From Lytechinus variegatus (lineage: Eukaryota; Echinodermata; Echinoidea; Temnopleuroida; Toxopneustidae): a stretch of DNA of 64,000 nucleotides. The stretch spans positions 35,104,733 through 35,168,732 of the forward strand of contig NC_054747.1 in the NCBI RefSeq assembly GCF_018143015.1, written 5' to 3'. Position 1 is the first letter of the stretch. The number at the start of each line of letters is the position of its first letter. The notes below the pieces were generated by a model. It was not told where the DNA came from, made no database searches, and saw only the letters and a list, made by a program, of their open reading frames with translations. The position numbers and the translations under genes are program-made. This document shows positions 47,154 to 58,288 of this stretch, in pieces.

Positions 47154-48015
47154 TACATATTAATTATTATTATGCCCGTTATGTTTGTTCCCCCCCTCAA
47201 AAATTTCGGCTCAATTACGGCACTGGGCCCTATCTATATATATATATATATATTTATTTTGTGTGGGTGTCCCGGGGGGCCACTTACATTGGCGAGTGGA
47301 TACCATGCGCGACCAAAAAAACACGTAAAAAGGATGTCTTTTTCACGATAGGGCACGTTACGTACGCAGCGGCGGATCCAGAGGGGGGCGCCCGGGCGCG
47401 CGCGCCCCCCCCCCCATTTTCGCCGGATTTTTTTTTTTTTTTTTTTGATGGTTATATTTACTGGATTGGTACAATGTAGTCAATTTCAAGGGCTAGATCT
47501 AGTCAAAACTGTATTTTAACTTACGCTCATGGCCTTTGTGTTCGCACAAATGCACCTCTGTCATACTGTATTGCAATATGTAAATTCCGGAATTCCAGGG
47601 CGCGCAAGTCGATTGGTTGGAAAGTTGCACCACTTGTAATCGGGAGCTGTAGTGCAGTGACCAGTGTGAAGATGTTGGATTGGATATCATTTTTTCCCGA
47701 AATTTTGTGTTTTTTGTAACATGCGTTTGTCCGTCTTTATGGCAAACACATGTAAATTGTAAGTAACAGATCGCGAGAGAAAGTGTCAACGATGCGAATG
47801 ATAATGTCTATCCCCGAGATTATTCTTCACTCAAAGATGAAGCCCTATATCGGGCGCCACGTGTGTTAAGGCCCTAAACCGCAAATTGCACCTAAACCGC
47901 AAATCGCCGCCTAAGCTTGTAGAAAAAAAGTATTTTTGAAACGAAGGACCTTGGATGAGTGGTTTCACTCCCCTGGTAACATTTAGTATTAAAGTTTGAA
48001 AATTTTTGAAAATAA

Positions 48016-48023
48016 GCTACTAT

Positions 48024-48067
<44 letters not shown>

Positions 48068-48073
48068 CTACTC

Positions 48074-48163
<90 letters not shown>

Positions 48164-48521
48164 CTACTCCTACTCCTACTACTACTACTAAAACTACTAC
48201 TACTACTACTCTTACTGCTACTACTACTACTACTCTTACTGCTCCTACTACTTCTACTATTGCTACTCCTACTACTACTACTCCTACTACTACTACTACT
48301 ACTACTACTAAAACTACTACTACTCTTACTGCTACTACTACTTCTACTACTGCTACTCCTACTACTACTACTACTCCTACTCCTACTACTACTCCTACTA
48401 CTACTAAAACTACTACTACTACTACTCTTACTGCTACTACTACTTCTACTATACTGCTACTACTACTACTACTACTACTACTACTCCTACTATACTACTA
48501 CTAAAACTACTACTACTACTC

Positions 48522-48569
<48 letters not shown>

Positions 48570-48838
48570 CTACTCCTACTACTACTCCTACTACTACTAC
48601 TACTACTACTAAAACTACTACTACTACTACTAAAACTACTACTACTTCTACTACTGATACTCCTACTTCTACTACTGCTACTCCTACTACTACTACTACT
48701 ACTACTACTACTCCTACTCCTACTTCTGCTACTACTCCTACTACTACTACTAAAACTACTACTACTACTACTCTTACTGCTACTACTACTTCTACTACTG
48801 CTACTCCTACTACTACTACTACTACTACTATTTCGTAC
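48016..48838 (+). repeat. (CTA)n microsatellite, interrupted
   Basis: About 0.8 kb of CTA repeats with regular CCT, CTT, AAA and GCT variants. It forms the left arm of the foldback element at 47858-50666 and gives long open frames of Leu, Tyr or Thr runs that are not genes. Confidence 0.95.
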
Positions 48839-49565
48839 TGATTATGACTATAATAATATGAGTACATGGCTTCATTACCCTCGTAACATTTTGTATTAAA
48901 GTTTTAAAAAGATTATAATAAATATTAAAAAATTATTTTATAGCCTTAACAGTCGTCTGTTAATGTTAAGGCCCTAAACCGCAAATTGCCGCCTAAGCAT
49001 GTAGAATATTAACAAGGACCGTGTGCGCGTAAGAGGCGTGAACACAGAGGGCGGCAAACATAAATCGCAGAAGGATAGAGGTTGAAGAGTGAGGAATTAG
49101 AACTAGGGCGCTGATCTCATTTTTATGAGAAATGTTGTTGTTGATCCCTTTGTTGATACACGTATTTATTTAAATATTTTACCAGGGTGCTCATTCAACA
49201 TAAAGTTGGTCTCCCATGGGGCCCTAAAAGGCTATCATTATTGTTCTTCTTGTTTGTTGGTTTTGGACTCTTGGTTATGGTGGGAGTTGGGCAACTTGGG
49301 CTGTACATAGTGCCGTTTTTTTTTTGTGTTTTTTTTTGTGTTTTTTTTTGTGTATCCCTAATTCTCCCCTAGTATAATCTAACGCCTGTAGGTTTAAGCA
49401 AAGGAAAAGGAAAAGGGAAGAAATGAAAGGCGGAAAATAAAGAAAGAATCGCTATAAATAATTTTTTAAATATTTATTATAATCTTTTTAAAACTTTAAT
49501 ACAAAATGTTACGAGGGTAATGAAGCCATGTACTCATATTATTATAGTCATAATCAGTACGAAAT

Positions 49566-49684
49566 AGTAGTAGTAGTAGTAGTAGGAGTAGCAGTAGTAG
49601 AAGTAGTAGTAGCAGTAAGAGTAGTAGTAGTAGTAGTTTTAGTAGTAGTAGTAGTAGTAGTAGTAGGAGTAGTAGTAGGAGTAG

Positions 49685-49717
<33 letters not shown>

Positions 49718-49837
49718 GAGTAGCAGTAGCAGTAGTAGAAGTAGTAGTAGCAGTAAGAGTAGTAGTAGTAGTAGTAGTAGTTTTAGTAGTAGTAGTAGTA
49801 GTAGTAGTAGTAGGAGTAGTAGTAGGAGTAGGAGTAG

Positions 49838-49886
<49 letters not shown>

Positions 49887-49968
49887 TTTAGTAGTAGAAG
49901 TAGTAGTAGGAGTAGTAGTAGGAGTAGGAGTAGTAGTAGTAGTAGTAGTAGTAGGAGTATAGGAGTAG

Positions 49969-50005
<37 letters not shown>

Positions 50006-50024
50006 TTTAGTAGTAGTATAGTAG

Positions 50025-50078
<54 letters not shown>

Positions 50079-50254
50079 CAGTATAGTAGAAGTAGTAGTA
50101 GCAGTAAGAGTAGTAGTAGTAGTAGTAGTAGTTTTAGTAGTAGTAGTAGTAGGAGTAGTAGTAGGAGTAGGAGTAGTAGTAGTAGTAGTAGGAGGAGGAG
50201 GAGTAGCAGTAGTAGAAGTAGTAGTAGCAGTAAGAGTAGTAGTAGTAGTAGTTT

Positions 50255-50287
<33 letters not shown>

Positions 50288-50386
50288 GAGTAGTAGTAGT
50301 AGGAGTAGTAGTAGTAGCAGTAAGAGTAGTAGTAGTAGCAGTAAGAGTAGTAGTAGTAGTAGTTTTAGTAGTAGTAGTAGGAGTAG

Positions 50387-50454
<68 letters not shown>

Positions 50455-50508
50455 TAGGAGTAGGAGTAGTAGTAGTAGTAGTGGTAGTAGTAGTAGTAAT
50501 AGTATAGC
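49566..50508 (+). repeat. (TAG)n microsatellite, interrupted; mirror of the CTA array
   Basis: About 0.94 kb of TAG repeats with variants complementary to those at 48.0-48.8 kb. It is the right arm of the same foldback element and is somewhat longer than the left array, as expected of independent slippage. Confidence 0.95.
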
Positions 50509-52206
50509 TTATTTTCAAAAATTTTCAAACTTTAATACTAAATGTTACCAGGGGAGTGAAACCACTCATCCAAGGTCCTTCGTTTCAAAAATACTTTTTT
50601 TCTACAAGCTTAGGCGGCGATTTGCGGTTTAGGCGCAATTTGCGGTTTAGGGCCTTAACACACGTGCGCAGCATTATCATTCTGCCTTGGTCATGTACGT
50701 TTTCACTGTTCAATGTATAGGTCAGACATATTTGTATTTAATGTAAACTAACTTTTACACTTTCTGGTAGATTCAGAGGCATATTATCCAGGGCGCCCCA
50801 ACTAAGTTTCGCCGAAGCAATCATTCCAACGAATTATCAAGGAGCAAAATTGTACATTCTCAATCACCAGTCGACCCCACTCCGCGTTTGCTGTGTATAG
50901 GCAGCTATATGTCAGCGTAAGGAGCGAAGATTTTATGTGACGGGGGGGGGGGGGGGGTGGGGGTGGGGGAGAATAAAAAATACTTTCGTGCTGGGGAAAA
51001 ACGTCCCGAGGACACATTGTGTATTGTTAAAAAGTAGAAATTGTGACATTAACCCCCCCCCCACCCCATTTTTAATGTTTGATAATCTATAGGTTTGCTG
51101 ATTACAATATATCTTTAAAAAAAATTGCCAGCAAAATCGAAAACGTAAACAATAAAAATGCTGAGAATCCCCTTAAGAAGCATTATATTACTTTGAGGTT
51201 GTGCAGAATGACTGGATTATTGAAGATGATTTGAAAATAATACGAGGGAAAAGGTTGATTACCAGAAGATGATGTCGTTTTTTCTGTAGTTTGTAACAAT
51301 TTACTGTGCATTTTGGGGAAAAAAGAACCAAATTTTATGCATGTTGCCATACGACTAAACAATTCTCGTTTGAAACACACAATGTAAATACACAAATGAC
51401 AATAAACAGAATGGATTATTCGGAACTTATCGATTACAAGTCTCAGCAAGCAAGTGAAGAGCCTTTGCCAAATGTATGTTTTGAATGACCGCTTATACGG
51501 TGTGTGACTGGAAACCAGCTCCTAAATGAGTCAGTATGTGTCTTTTATTCATGAAGTTACAGTGATTTAAGTGTGCATTTTCTTCTAAAGGTGCTCTCAA
51601 AATACGACTTTTGGACATGATTTTTTGAAAAAGTCCTTGCCGTGGGAGGGGGGTATCCCCCCTCCAACACCCTCCCCCCGCTCGGTCGCTTCGCTCCCTC
51701 GCCGCTGGCGCCCCCCCTATTTCAAAATCCTGGATCCGCCCCTGGTACGTAACGTGATAAGGGTGTCAAAACACACAAAAATAATGAAAAAAGGGTATCT
51801 ATCTCGCTAGGAAAATTACGTGTTTAGGGTCGAATTTGCGGGGATGATGAAACAAAATTAAAATGTTTTATAAAGGATGTCCTTTTTGCCCCAAAACTTC
51901 GTGTTTAGAGTCCGATTAGCGCGAGGTGTAGAAGGTGGGGTCGTAAACCAAATAAGGTAAAGCCGACGACCGAAGGACCCGTAACAATAAAACATTCCTG
52001 TACTTGTTAAGGGGTTCATTTCAGGGAATATTTGCCAAGAGTATTGTTTCAAATACTTGTTAAGGGTAGGGTTTCACACGCCAATACTTGTTAAGGGGTG
52101 CATTTTCAGAATATGGAAATTACGTGTTTAGGGTGCTTTTCGAGACCCCATGGTCGCGCATGGTATCCACTCGTGAATGGAAGTGGCCCCCCCCCGGGGT
52201 GGGTGT

Positions 52207-53577
52207 ATAGAAGATAATAATGACTTATGGAAGACTGGAGAATATTTCGTAAAATTCCAGGAATCATTCAGAGTAAATTCCAGGAAGTTCCGTTCATTGA
52301 ATGAGCGGGGTTCCGTTTTGAAGAGTGGATCACACTCATAGAGTTACCTAATCTATGATCACACTGCACTGCCGGCCGGTGGCGTATGCCTGTACGGTGG
52401 ACTTGTAGTTGTACGGTCCGGTCGCGGTCATCACGTGCGACGTATATGATTGCACGCTGGCGCTGGATCATCACACTAAACGAGGTGAGAATAACTTCAT
52501 TTTTTCATGAATTGTAATCGAAAGTTAAGTCAATGAATTACTATGTAACATGATAATTTCTAATGGCATTAATTTATGTCCTGTAATGCATGTGACATTT
52601 ATAGAAAATTTTGATTAGACAGTTGTGTGAATAATTGTTCAGTTTATTGCCACACTAGTAGAAGTAGAAGTATTTTAAATGTCACCCAGTCCCATCTGTT
52701 CAAAATTGTGTTACCTGTCAAGTCGATATTTAGACTTTAGAGATCGAATTTTTCTTCTCCCATTGAGTACAGTCCTCTCTACAGAGTATAGTCGTATTTG
52801 GCTGAGCAAAAACATTTTGGTGCAGTTGAAGTACTATAGGCCTACTCTATAGTGCAAGTAAAAATATGCATCTCAACTAGGTTACTACTTTAGTACCTCG
52901 GGCGAAGTTCGTGAAGCCTGAGCTGAGTGAAGGCTCCACTCCGTACTCCAGGCCAGTCTCACTCATGGTTTCAAATCGTCTCGTGTGTGAAGGATTCATA
53001 TGCACCTGGTGCACGCGAATCTTTCACACCCTTTTTACTAAAACAACTATGACTTTACATCGTAGCTAAGCATTACATTTATTCTATAACACTTACCGAA
53101 CCATATGGATCGTTTGTTGAACTCTCTTTCCTGTTTTGTTTAATAAAATAAGAGCATTTTTCGTGATCTTCACGTAGATTTCTCCTGCTCAGCGTGGATA
53201 TCAATTTTTGCCTAAAGAGGGCGCGCGATATTATTCACAAGCCGGTTTGTTTACGATTTGCAAGTTGTACTGCTAGTTGCATTCTAGGCGCCCAGCATTA
53301 TTTTCCTCTTTCTGTTTTTTTTTGCCGTCATGTGGTATATTCTGTTGTAGCGCCATCAGCGATGATGAAATGTAAAAAGTCGCCTTGAAATGAAGAAAAA
53401 TTGTTTCGCGTAATTCGTTAGTTAGTTTCAATTTTTTTCTTCTTCCTCATCTATGATCAAAGGTGAAAACTTTTTTTTTAGATCTGTTCTAAAAGCTGGA
53501 CATTTTATTGTTCAAGTAAATAAATCAACAGGACTTGAAAATAAAACATTCTTAGCACTTTTTATAACCATGATGAG
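52207..53577. other. Intergenic: no gene seen; short hairpin at 52983
   Basis: It is moderately GC-rich around 52.3-52.5 kb. A hairpin at 52983-53028 pairs GTGTGTGAAGGATTC with GAATCTTTCACAC around ATGCACCTGGTGCAC. No product recognised. Confidence 0.4.
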
Positions 53578-53750
<173 letters not shown>

Positions 53751-54033
53751 CACTGTTAGAAAATATCCTTAAACTAAAAGAAGTTCCTGCAGAGGGGTCT
53801 CGAGAACACCTGTAATCTTACCAGATTGCATAATCTTACAGGAAATTGGTATTTGGTGTGTGTAATCTTACAAATTTCCTTAAATAAAACACTCTTTTCC
53901 CCTTTTTCTAACAGACCTGTTCTGTTAAATTGCAGAAAAATTCCTGTTTCATGAATTTAAAGAATGATTCTGGTATTGCTTTCTGCAAAATCTTCTTTTA
54001 TTTTTCTGTAAAATCAGGGTTTTTTTAACAGTG
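53751..54033. mobile_element. CACTGTTAGAAAA-ended MITE
   Basis: CACTGTTAGAAAATATCC at the left, TTTTTTTAACAGTG at the right, TA on both sides. It sits directly after a (TA)n(TG)n run. Confidence 0.7.
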
Positions 54034-54289
54034 TAAAGCTATACATGTACAACATATATATATATATTTGGAAATAAGCTAACACGTAAAAAAGACGTTT
54101 TAGGGACTGTTAATAAGAATTCATGAGTGGGATAGGTAACTATCTATTCTATTCTTGATCGTTTTCTATTATTTGTGTGTTGTGTTTATTTTTCTTGAAG
54201 CACCAAAAGGTGGATATGTCCACTAAAATGATATTAACGTAGTCACCATTATTATCATAAGCTAACAGATCAAGATCAAAATGCGACCG

Positions 54290-54720
54290 TGAAACGTGAG
54301 CTTAGTTTTTTTTCTTAATTCAGTATTAACGATACTTTTTCATCATATTTTAAATTTGAATCTCATGATTCCAAATAATAAATGCTTGTCGCACGGGCAG
54401 ATAGTGGAACCAACAGATATACTCAATATTCTGCATTCTGGACATTATATAAGCACCTATATATAACAATTAAAAGGATAGGCCTATCTACCTAACAAAT
54501 TATGCGAGCGCTGAACTTTTGGACATTTTAACCTCAACAAATGGACATTCTAAGCATTTTGAAAATCGTGAACATCATCAATGTCACTCACAAAAATGGT
54601 GCCAGCGCGAAGCCCGCGCTTATGATATTGATGACAGGACTGTATTTAAATAAAATATAATGCGAGTTCACATTTGAATTTCGGACCTGAAAAGTCTGAC
54701 AGATTACCTATACTTTTAAA
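54290..54720. repeat. Diverged GCGAGCGCGAAGC-type repeat region
   Basis: Weak copies of the same periodic motif (ATGCGAGCGCTGAAC, GCCAGCGCGAAGCCCGCGCT) alternate with GGACATTCTAAGCATTTT, as in the 19- and 24-kb regions. It is old and non-coding. Confidence 0.5.
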
Positions 54721-55253
54721 AAAGGAATGACCTCCAGAATTCAAGCACGAAACGCCAGTAGATTTATTTTAAAGTTTAGACTTAGAACAGGGTCGATGAA
54801 TCTTTATAATCATGAAAAAGATATTTATAAATAAAACATGGGAGTCCAATTTTATTTTAGTCTTAATATCTAGATCTGAAAAATTACATTTTCCTGTCCC
54901 CTTTATCATTCTCTATCCCTCTCTCTTCCTTTCCCATTTTCGTTCTCCCTTTACCTTTCTTTTTTTTCGCTTTTCCTTTTCCTTCTTTTCTTTCCTTTCC
55001 CCTCCCCTCCCGTTTCTTGCTCTTTCCATTTTTCTTTCCCTCTCCCTTTCCCCTCTTCCTTTCCTTCATTTTCTTTCTATTTTATGGTCTCCTGTTTCCT
55101 CTCTCTCCTATACCTTTCCCCTTCATTTTTCATTTCCCTTTCCATCTCCTTTTTTGTGCAAACATTAACACGACCATCTTGCTTCCTACACACACAAACG
55201 ACCACAATTTAACACAAGTAATTCGAAACAATCGGGACATTACCATTTTGTTC

Positions 55254-55285
<32 letters not shown>

Positions 55286-55453
55286 ATATTTTCTCAATAA
55301 ACATTTTCATCTATTTAAAGCTTTGAAAATTCACGAACAATGATTCCATAGGCGAAATCTCAAAGATCAGCAGGAAGGTACTTTACACATTTTCATTTTA
55401 TGTAATTGTGAGTGTTAACTTAAGATCAATAGGAATGTAAGGTATTAGGATAT

Positions 55454-55760
55454 TCAAGCATAGGATGATAAAATTGATTTTTTAATCTTAAATTTTAAGC
55501 TAGTTGCTGACAAGGATTTTTTTATGTAGTCTGGAAGATCATTCCACATTTTCGGGCCAGAATAACGGATGTTGTGTTGAAAGATAATCTTTTTGTGTTC
55601 AGGAATATATATTTGGTTATTTGTTCGGGTATCAAAATGATGTATATTTGATACATGCGTAAAGAAATTACGAAAATTTTCTGGAATTTGAGAATTTAAA
55701 CACCTGTACATAAAATTACATTGGTGAAGTTTATTGAAGTTTATTGATTCAATCGGATCA
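55454..55760 (-). mobile_element. LINE 3' end (C-terminal tail of ORF2)
   Basis: An uninterrupted 85-residue frame includes MYRCLNSQIPENFRNFF, THVSNIHHFDTRTNNQIYIP and GPKMWNDLPDYIKKSLSATS, and ends LKFKIKKSILSSYA. MYRCLN...THVSNIHHFDTR... and GPKMWNDLP are hallmarks of the ORF2 C-terminus of CR1/Jockey-type LINEs. It is truncated at the 5' side. The open frame suggests it is younger than the 41.6-kb fragment and belongs to another family. Confidence 0.75.
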
Positions 55761-57542
55761 ATCGCTAAGTAGATATACTTAAAACGATTAGAAATTATTC
55801 TAGATCGGCTGTGAATAGTGACCAGCCGAATATGGAATTTATTTATAATCTTAAGGATTAGCTTTTAAATCTCAAAAATATATTTCAATCAACAAAATTT
55901 AAATCTAAATCTAATATTCAGCTGATCCCTATTCACAGCCGATCTGGATTTATTACAAATCATTAGAAACTTCAATCATGCAAGATCTGTATTTTAGGCA
56001 CATTTGGTTGAAAAGGCTCGTTCTGTCATATTTGCTACTTATCGCTAAGCTTTGTGTTATTCGTGCCAACTTTGATCTTGCGCAAACTACGGAAGGCTCT
56101 AAATTATTGCAAGCTGATTAATGGTTTTTGAAAATGGAGACAAACCATAACAAAATCATTTCCCAAAGTATGTATTTATGTATAGAAAATAGACAACGAT
56201 TAAAACATGTCTTCCTTCATTAACAAATGAAGGATATTTTCAAATTAAAGTTTATGCAATTAAGAAAAAGGGATTGGTTACAGGCGGCGGAAAGCAAAAA
56301 AAATTTAGGGGCCCACCAAATTTTTTTTTTAGAGAGCAAAAAAAATTAGTTATCAACCAAAATTTTAGGGCGGGACCACACAAATTTTAGGGGGGGGGCG
56401 CCTGAATTTTTTGGGGGGACGCAGGAAAAAAAAATTGAGAAGCAAAAAACAATTTAGGGAAGGACCACTAAATATTTTGACAAGCAAAATAAGGGTTATC
56501 AACAATTTAGGGGGAACGTCCCCCGCCTCAAATGAAGGGGGAAACGACCCCCCCCCCCCTCTCCCGCCTATGTCTGCACCCCGATAAACTTGCCTCATCA
56601 TCCCACTTTCCCGACTGAACTCGCAAGACATCCTGCTCGTTCAATCCACTTTCATCATCATCTTGTCAAAAGATGGCGTACTTTACCAATAAGTATATAC
56701 ATGAGATGCAACCTGTTGATTTTTGGTACAATTTTCTATTATGCGCTGACGACTTGAATTGAGAATGTTCGATACGAAAAATTGCTTTTCGATTGTTGTT
56801 TGCGTACTTTCCACCGCAGTATCAAGGACGGATCGAACAGAGTATCCTGGTTGAGACTTGGAGGTAAGCGATAAAAACACTTTTATAAACAATTTCTAAC
56901 TTATTTTTAATAAAAACATAAATAAAAAAATGAGATTACGATAGTGGAGAAATACTGAAACGTTTGGCGTTTCTAATTCCCTCACATTCGTGTGATGAAT
57001 GAAAACGTCAAAGTCCACTATGAAACCACATGCGTTGTGCGAGGTTAGTATTACTAACCTCGCATGTTGTGTGAGTGGGCCAGTCTTCACTACCGCTACA
57101 CGATCCACCAACCTGAACTTCGGGATGGTGAACACGATTGGATATTCCGATCGTGTACAAGGATGGAATGGAAATGTTATGAAATGTATAGGCCTACTGT
57201 TCATTATACCGCCCCTCCACAACAGTCATAAAAATCATTAAAAAAAATTTAATGAGAAAAATAGCTTAATTTCTTACTCTCCACATGTATTTCATTCCAT
57301 GTCCATCATCCGGTTATCGTCAAAATTGGTGATTTTTGGCCAGTATCTTTTTCTATTATTACTCATGGCCAGTTTCAAAACTTCGTATGCGATCAGTTTG
57401 ACCTGCGACTGATCGCATGCGATGTTTTGAAATCAATTTTTTTTTGGGACGAAACATCATTAATTATTTTTTTTCCTCATCAAATTTTTCCTGGATCTGC
57501 CTAATTTGGGGTACCAAAATTGAAAACACTCAAAATACAAAA
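55761..57542. other. Intergenic upstream of MRPL37: no gene seen
   Basis: It contains the MITE at 56281-56572 and a near-perfect dyad at 57038-57065 (TGCGAGGTTAGTA and its inverse). It also has an inverted pair near 55806-55830 and 55926-55948 (CGGCTGTGAATAG and CTATTCACAGCCG). Otherwise AT-rich. Confidence 0.4.
56281..56572. mobile_element. GGCGGCGGAAGC-ended MITE, diverged copy
   Basis: It starts ACAGGCGGCGGAAAGC and ends CCCGCCTATG, with AATTTTAGGGGG and TTGACAAGCAAAA motifs like those at 10.9 kb. Confidence 0.55.
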
Positions 57543-57620
57543 AAATAATAAATCATGCACCCACCTCAATTTCTATGGAGGAAGGTCTATGTATTATTTT
57601 GCTTGAAAATCTGTTTTCTT

Positions 57621-57632
57621 TGCGCATGCGCC
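57621..57632. promoter_or_regulatory. NRF-1-type site upstream of MRPL37
   Basis: TGCGCATGCGCC matches the NRF-1 consensus YGCGCAYGCGCR at 11 of 12 positions; the last base departs from R. NRF-1 sites are characteristic of promoters of nuclear genes for mitochondrial proteins. It lies about 390 bp before the MRPL37 ATG, so the transcript probably starts near 57.65 kb. The function is inferred from motif plus context. Confidence 0.65.
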
Positions 57633-57644
57633 AGTGGTATCGAT

Positions 57645-57654
57645 CGGCCATTTT
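57645..57654. promoter_or_regulatory. YY1-like site (GGCCATTTT) next to the NRF-1 site
   Basis: CGGCCATTTT contains the CCAT core typical of YY1-like sites and lies 12 bp past the NRF-1 motif. The NRF-1/YY1 pairing is common in promoters of housekeeping and mitochondrial genes. A four-base core can occur by chance, so this is only suggestive. Confidence 0.35.
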
Positions 57655-58013
57655 ATTTGCAATTTTGAAAGCAAGAGAATGAACGCGGCCTTTTCCCCCC
57701 TTTTTGAGGGTCTGGCTACTGCCTCAATGTCAGGATTCTTGACCTTCATCCATAGAATCGAGGTGGGTGCATGATTTATTTTTTTCTTTAATTTTGGGTG
57801 TTTTTGGTAGCCCAACCTCGAAGGTACTCGTGTTACTTGCGGCAGCCTATGGTTACATGTTCCTTCTGGAGCTCTCTTAGTCTTGGTTAATGTTAGTCTT
57901 AATATTAGACTGGAGCCATTTTTTTCTTGCCCGCATGGCAGATGTAGAATTTAGAATGGAATTTTATTTTTTGTAGTTTCTTTTTATTTTATATAGCCTG
58001 TGTTCATCACATC

Positions 58014-58246
58014 ATGCCAGCAAGTCTTACCACCAGGCTTTTGCTTAAGTCTAGCAGTGGCATCGCCTGCAAGAGGATCCTGAGTGGTCCCCTAGTTATT
58101 CCGGGACAGAAATGGATCCTCGCCCGGGGATATCGGCCGGAGAAAAAGAAGGAGATTCGAGAGAGGGGCAAAGAGCGCAGGAAGACGACGGCTAGGAAGA
58201 TTTACGAGATGTTAGATCTGCCTAGCCCCTACAAGATACCAGAGAA
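58014..58246 (+). CDS. MRPL37: MRPL37 exon 1: mitochondrial large-subunit ribosomal protein
   Basis: This is the first coding exon of the mitoribosome large-subunit protein mL37. It opens MPASLTTRLLLKSSSGIACK and continues RILSGPLVIPGQKWILARGY: basic, Ser/Thr-rich, without acids for over 40 residues, as expected of a mitochondrial targeting presequence with a likely cleavage near ARGY. The rest is highly charged (KKKEIRERGKERRKTT) and then reads IYEMLDLPSPYKIPEK, resembling the VYEIPGL segment of vertebrate MRPL37. The donor is GTAAGT at 58247, leaving AA of a Lys/Glu-region codon (phase 2), and exon 2 supplies the G. The ATG context is weak (CATCATGC). The family assignment rests mainly on exon 2. 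Confidence 0.85.
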
Positions 58247-58288
58247 GTAAGTATCTGTAGTCATTTATTTTGACATCTAGGTCCTTCC

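Larger units (their letters stand above)
47858..50666. mobile_element. 2.8-kb foldback element carrying (CTA)n arrays in its arms
   Basis: The ends are CACGTGTGTTAAGGCC and GGCCTTAACACACGTG, with CGC on both flanks (a possible 3-bp duplication). From each end inward come about 160 bp of unique sequence (CCTAAACCGCAAAT, ...GGTAACATTTAGTATTAAAG), then 0.8-0.95 kb of CTA (left) or TAG (right) repeats, then about 95 bp of unique sequence. A spacer of about 540 bp holds another TTAAGGCCCTAAACCGCAAA copy. CAC termini with 3 bp would fit a CACTA-type element, but no transposase is visible. Confidence 0.8.
47367..51744. mobile_element. CAGGGGCGGATCCAG-ended element inserted in the previous one
   Basis: The terminal inverted repeats are CAGCGGCGGATCCAG and CTGGATCCGCCCCTG. 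It is flanked by GTACG on both sides (5 bp); joining the flanks gives TTACGTACGTAACG, which matches the undisturbed copy at 23.4 kb apart from one base. GC-rich CGCCCCCC/GGGGGGCG borders lie just inside the ends. It carries the 2.8-kb foldback element at 47858-50666. Confidence 0.8.
47271..52198. mobile_element. CCCGGGG-ended element (second type), copy 2, with nested insertions
   Basis: It is flanked by a perfect 8-bp direct repeat, GTGGGTGT (47263-47270 and 52199-52206). The ends are CCCGGGG and CCCCGGG. The intact element would be about 550 bp; the rest is a 4.4-kb insertion at 47367-51744. The 8-bp duplication suggests a hAT-like element. No transposase is seen. Confidence 0.85.
57543..57785. 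repeat. Inverted repeat enclosing the MRPL37 promoter region
   Basis: About 37 bp at 57543 (with CATGCACCCACCTC...CTATGG) recurs inverted at 57750-57785 (CCATAG...GAGGTGGGTGCATG). The two arms enclose about 170 bp that hold the NRF-1 and YY1-like motifs. It looks like a small inverted-repeat element or a gene-converted palindrome. Confidence 0.6.

Noticed and set aside
47996-48841. 281-residue open frame of poly-Leu, Tyr and Thr
   Set aside because: Pure CTA microsatellite. The same applies to the frames at 49496-50518, 8541-9143 and 14092-14533.
54812-55168. 118-residue frame rich in Phe, Ser, Leu and Pro
   Set aside because: Translation of a pyrimidine tract. The frames at 45061-45342 and 45732-46158 have the same cause.
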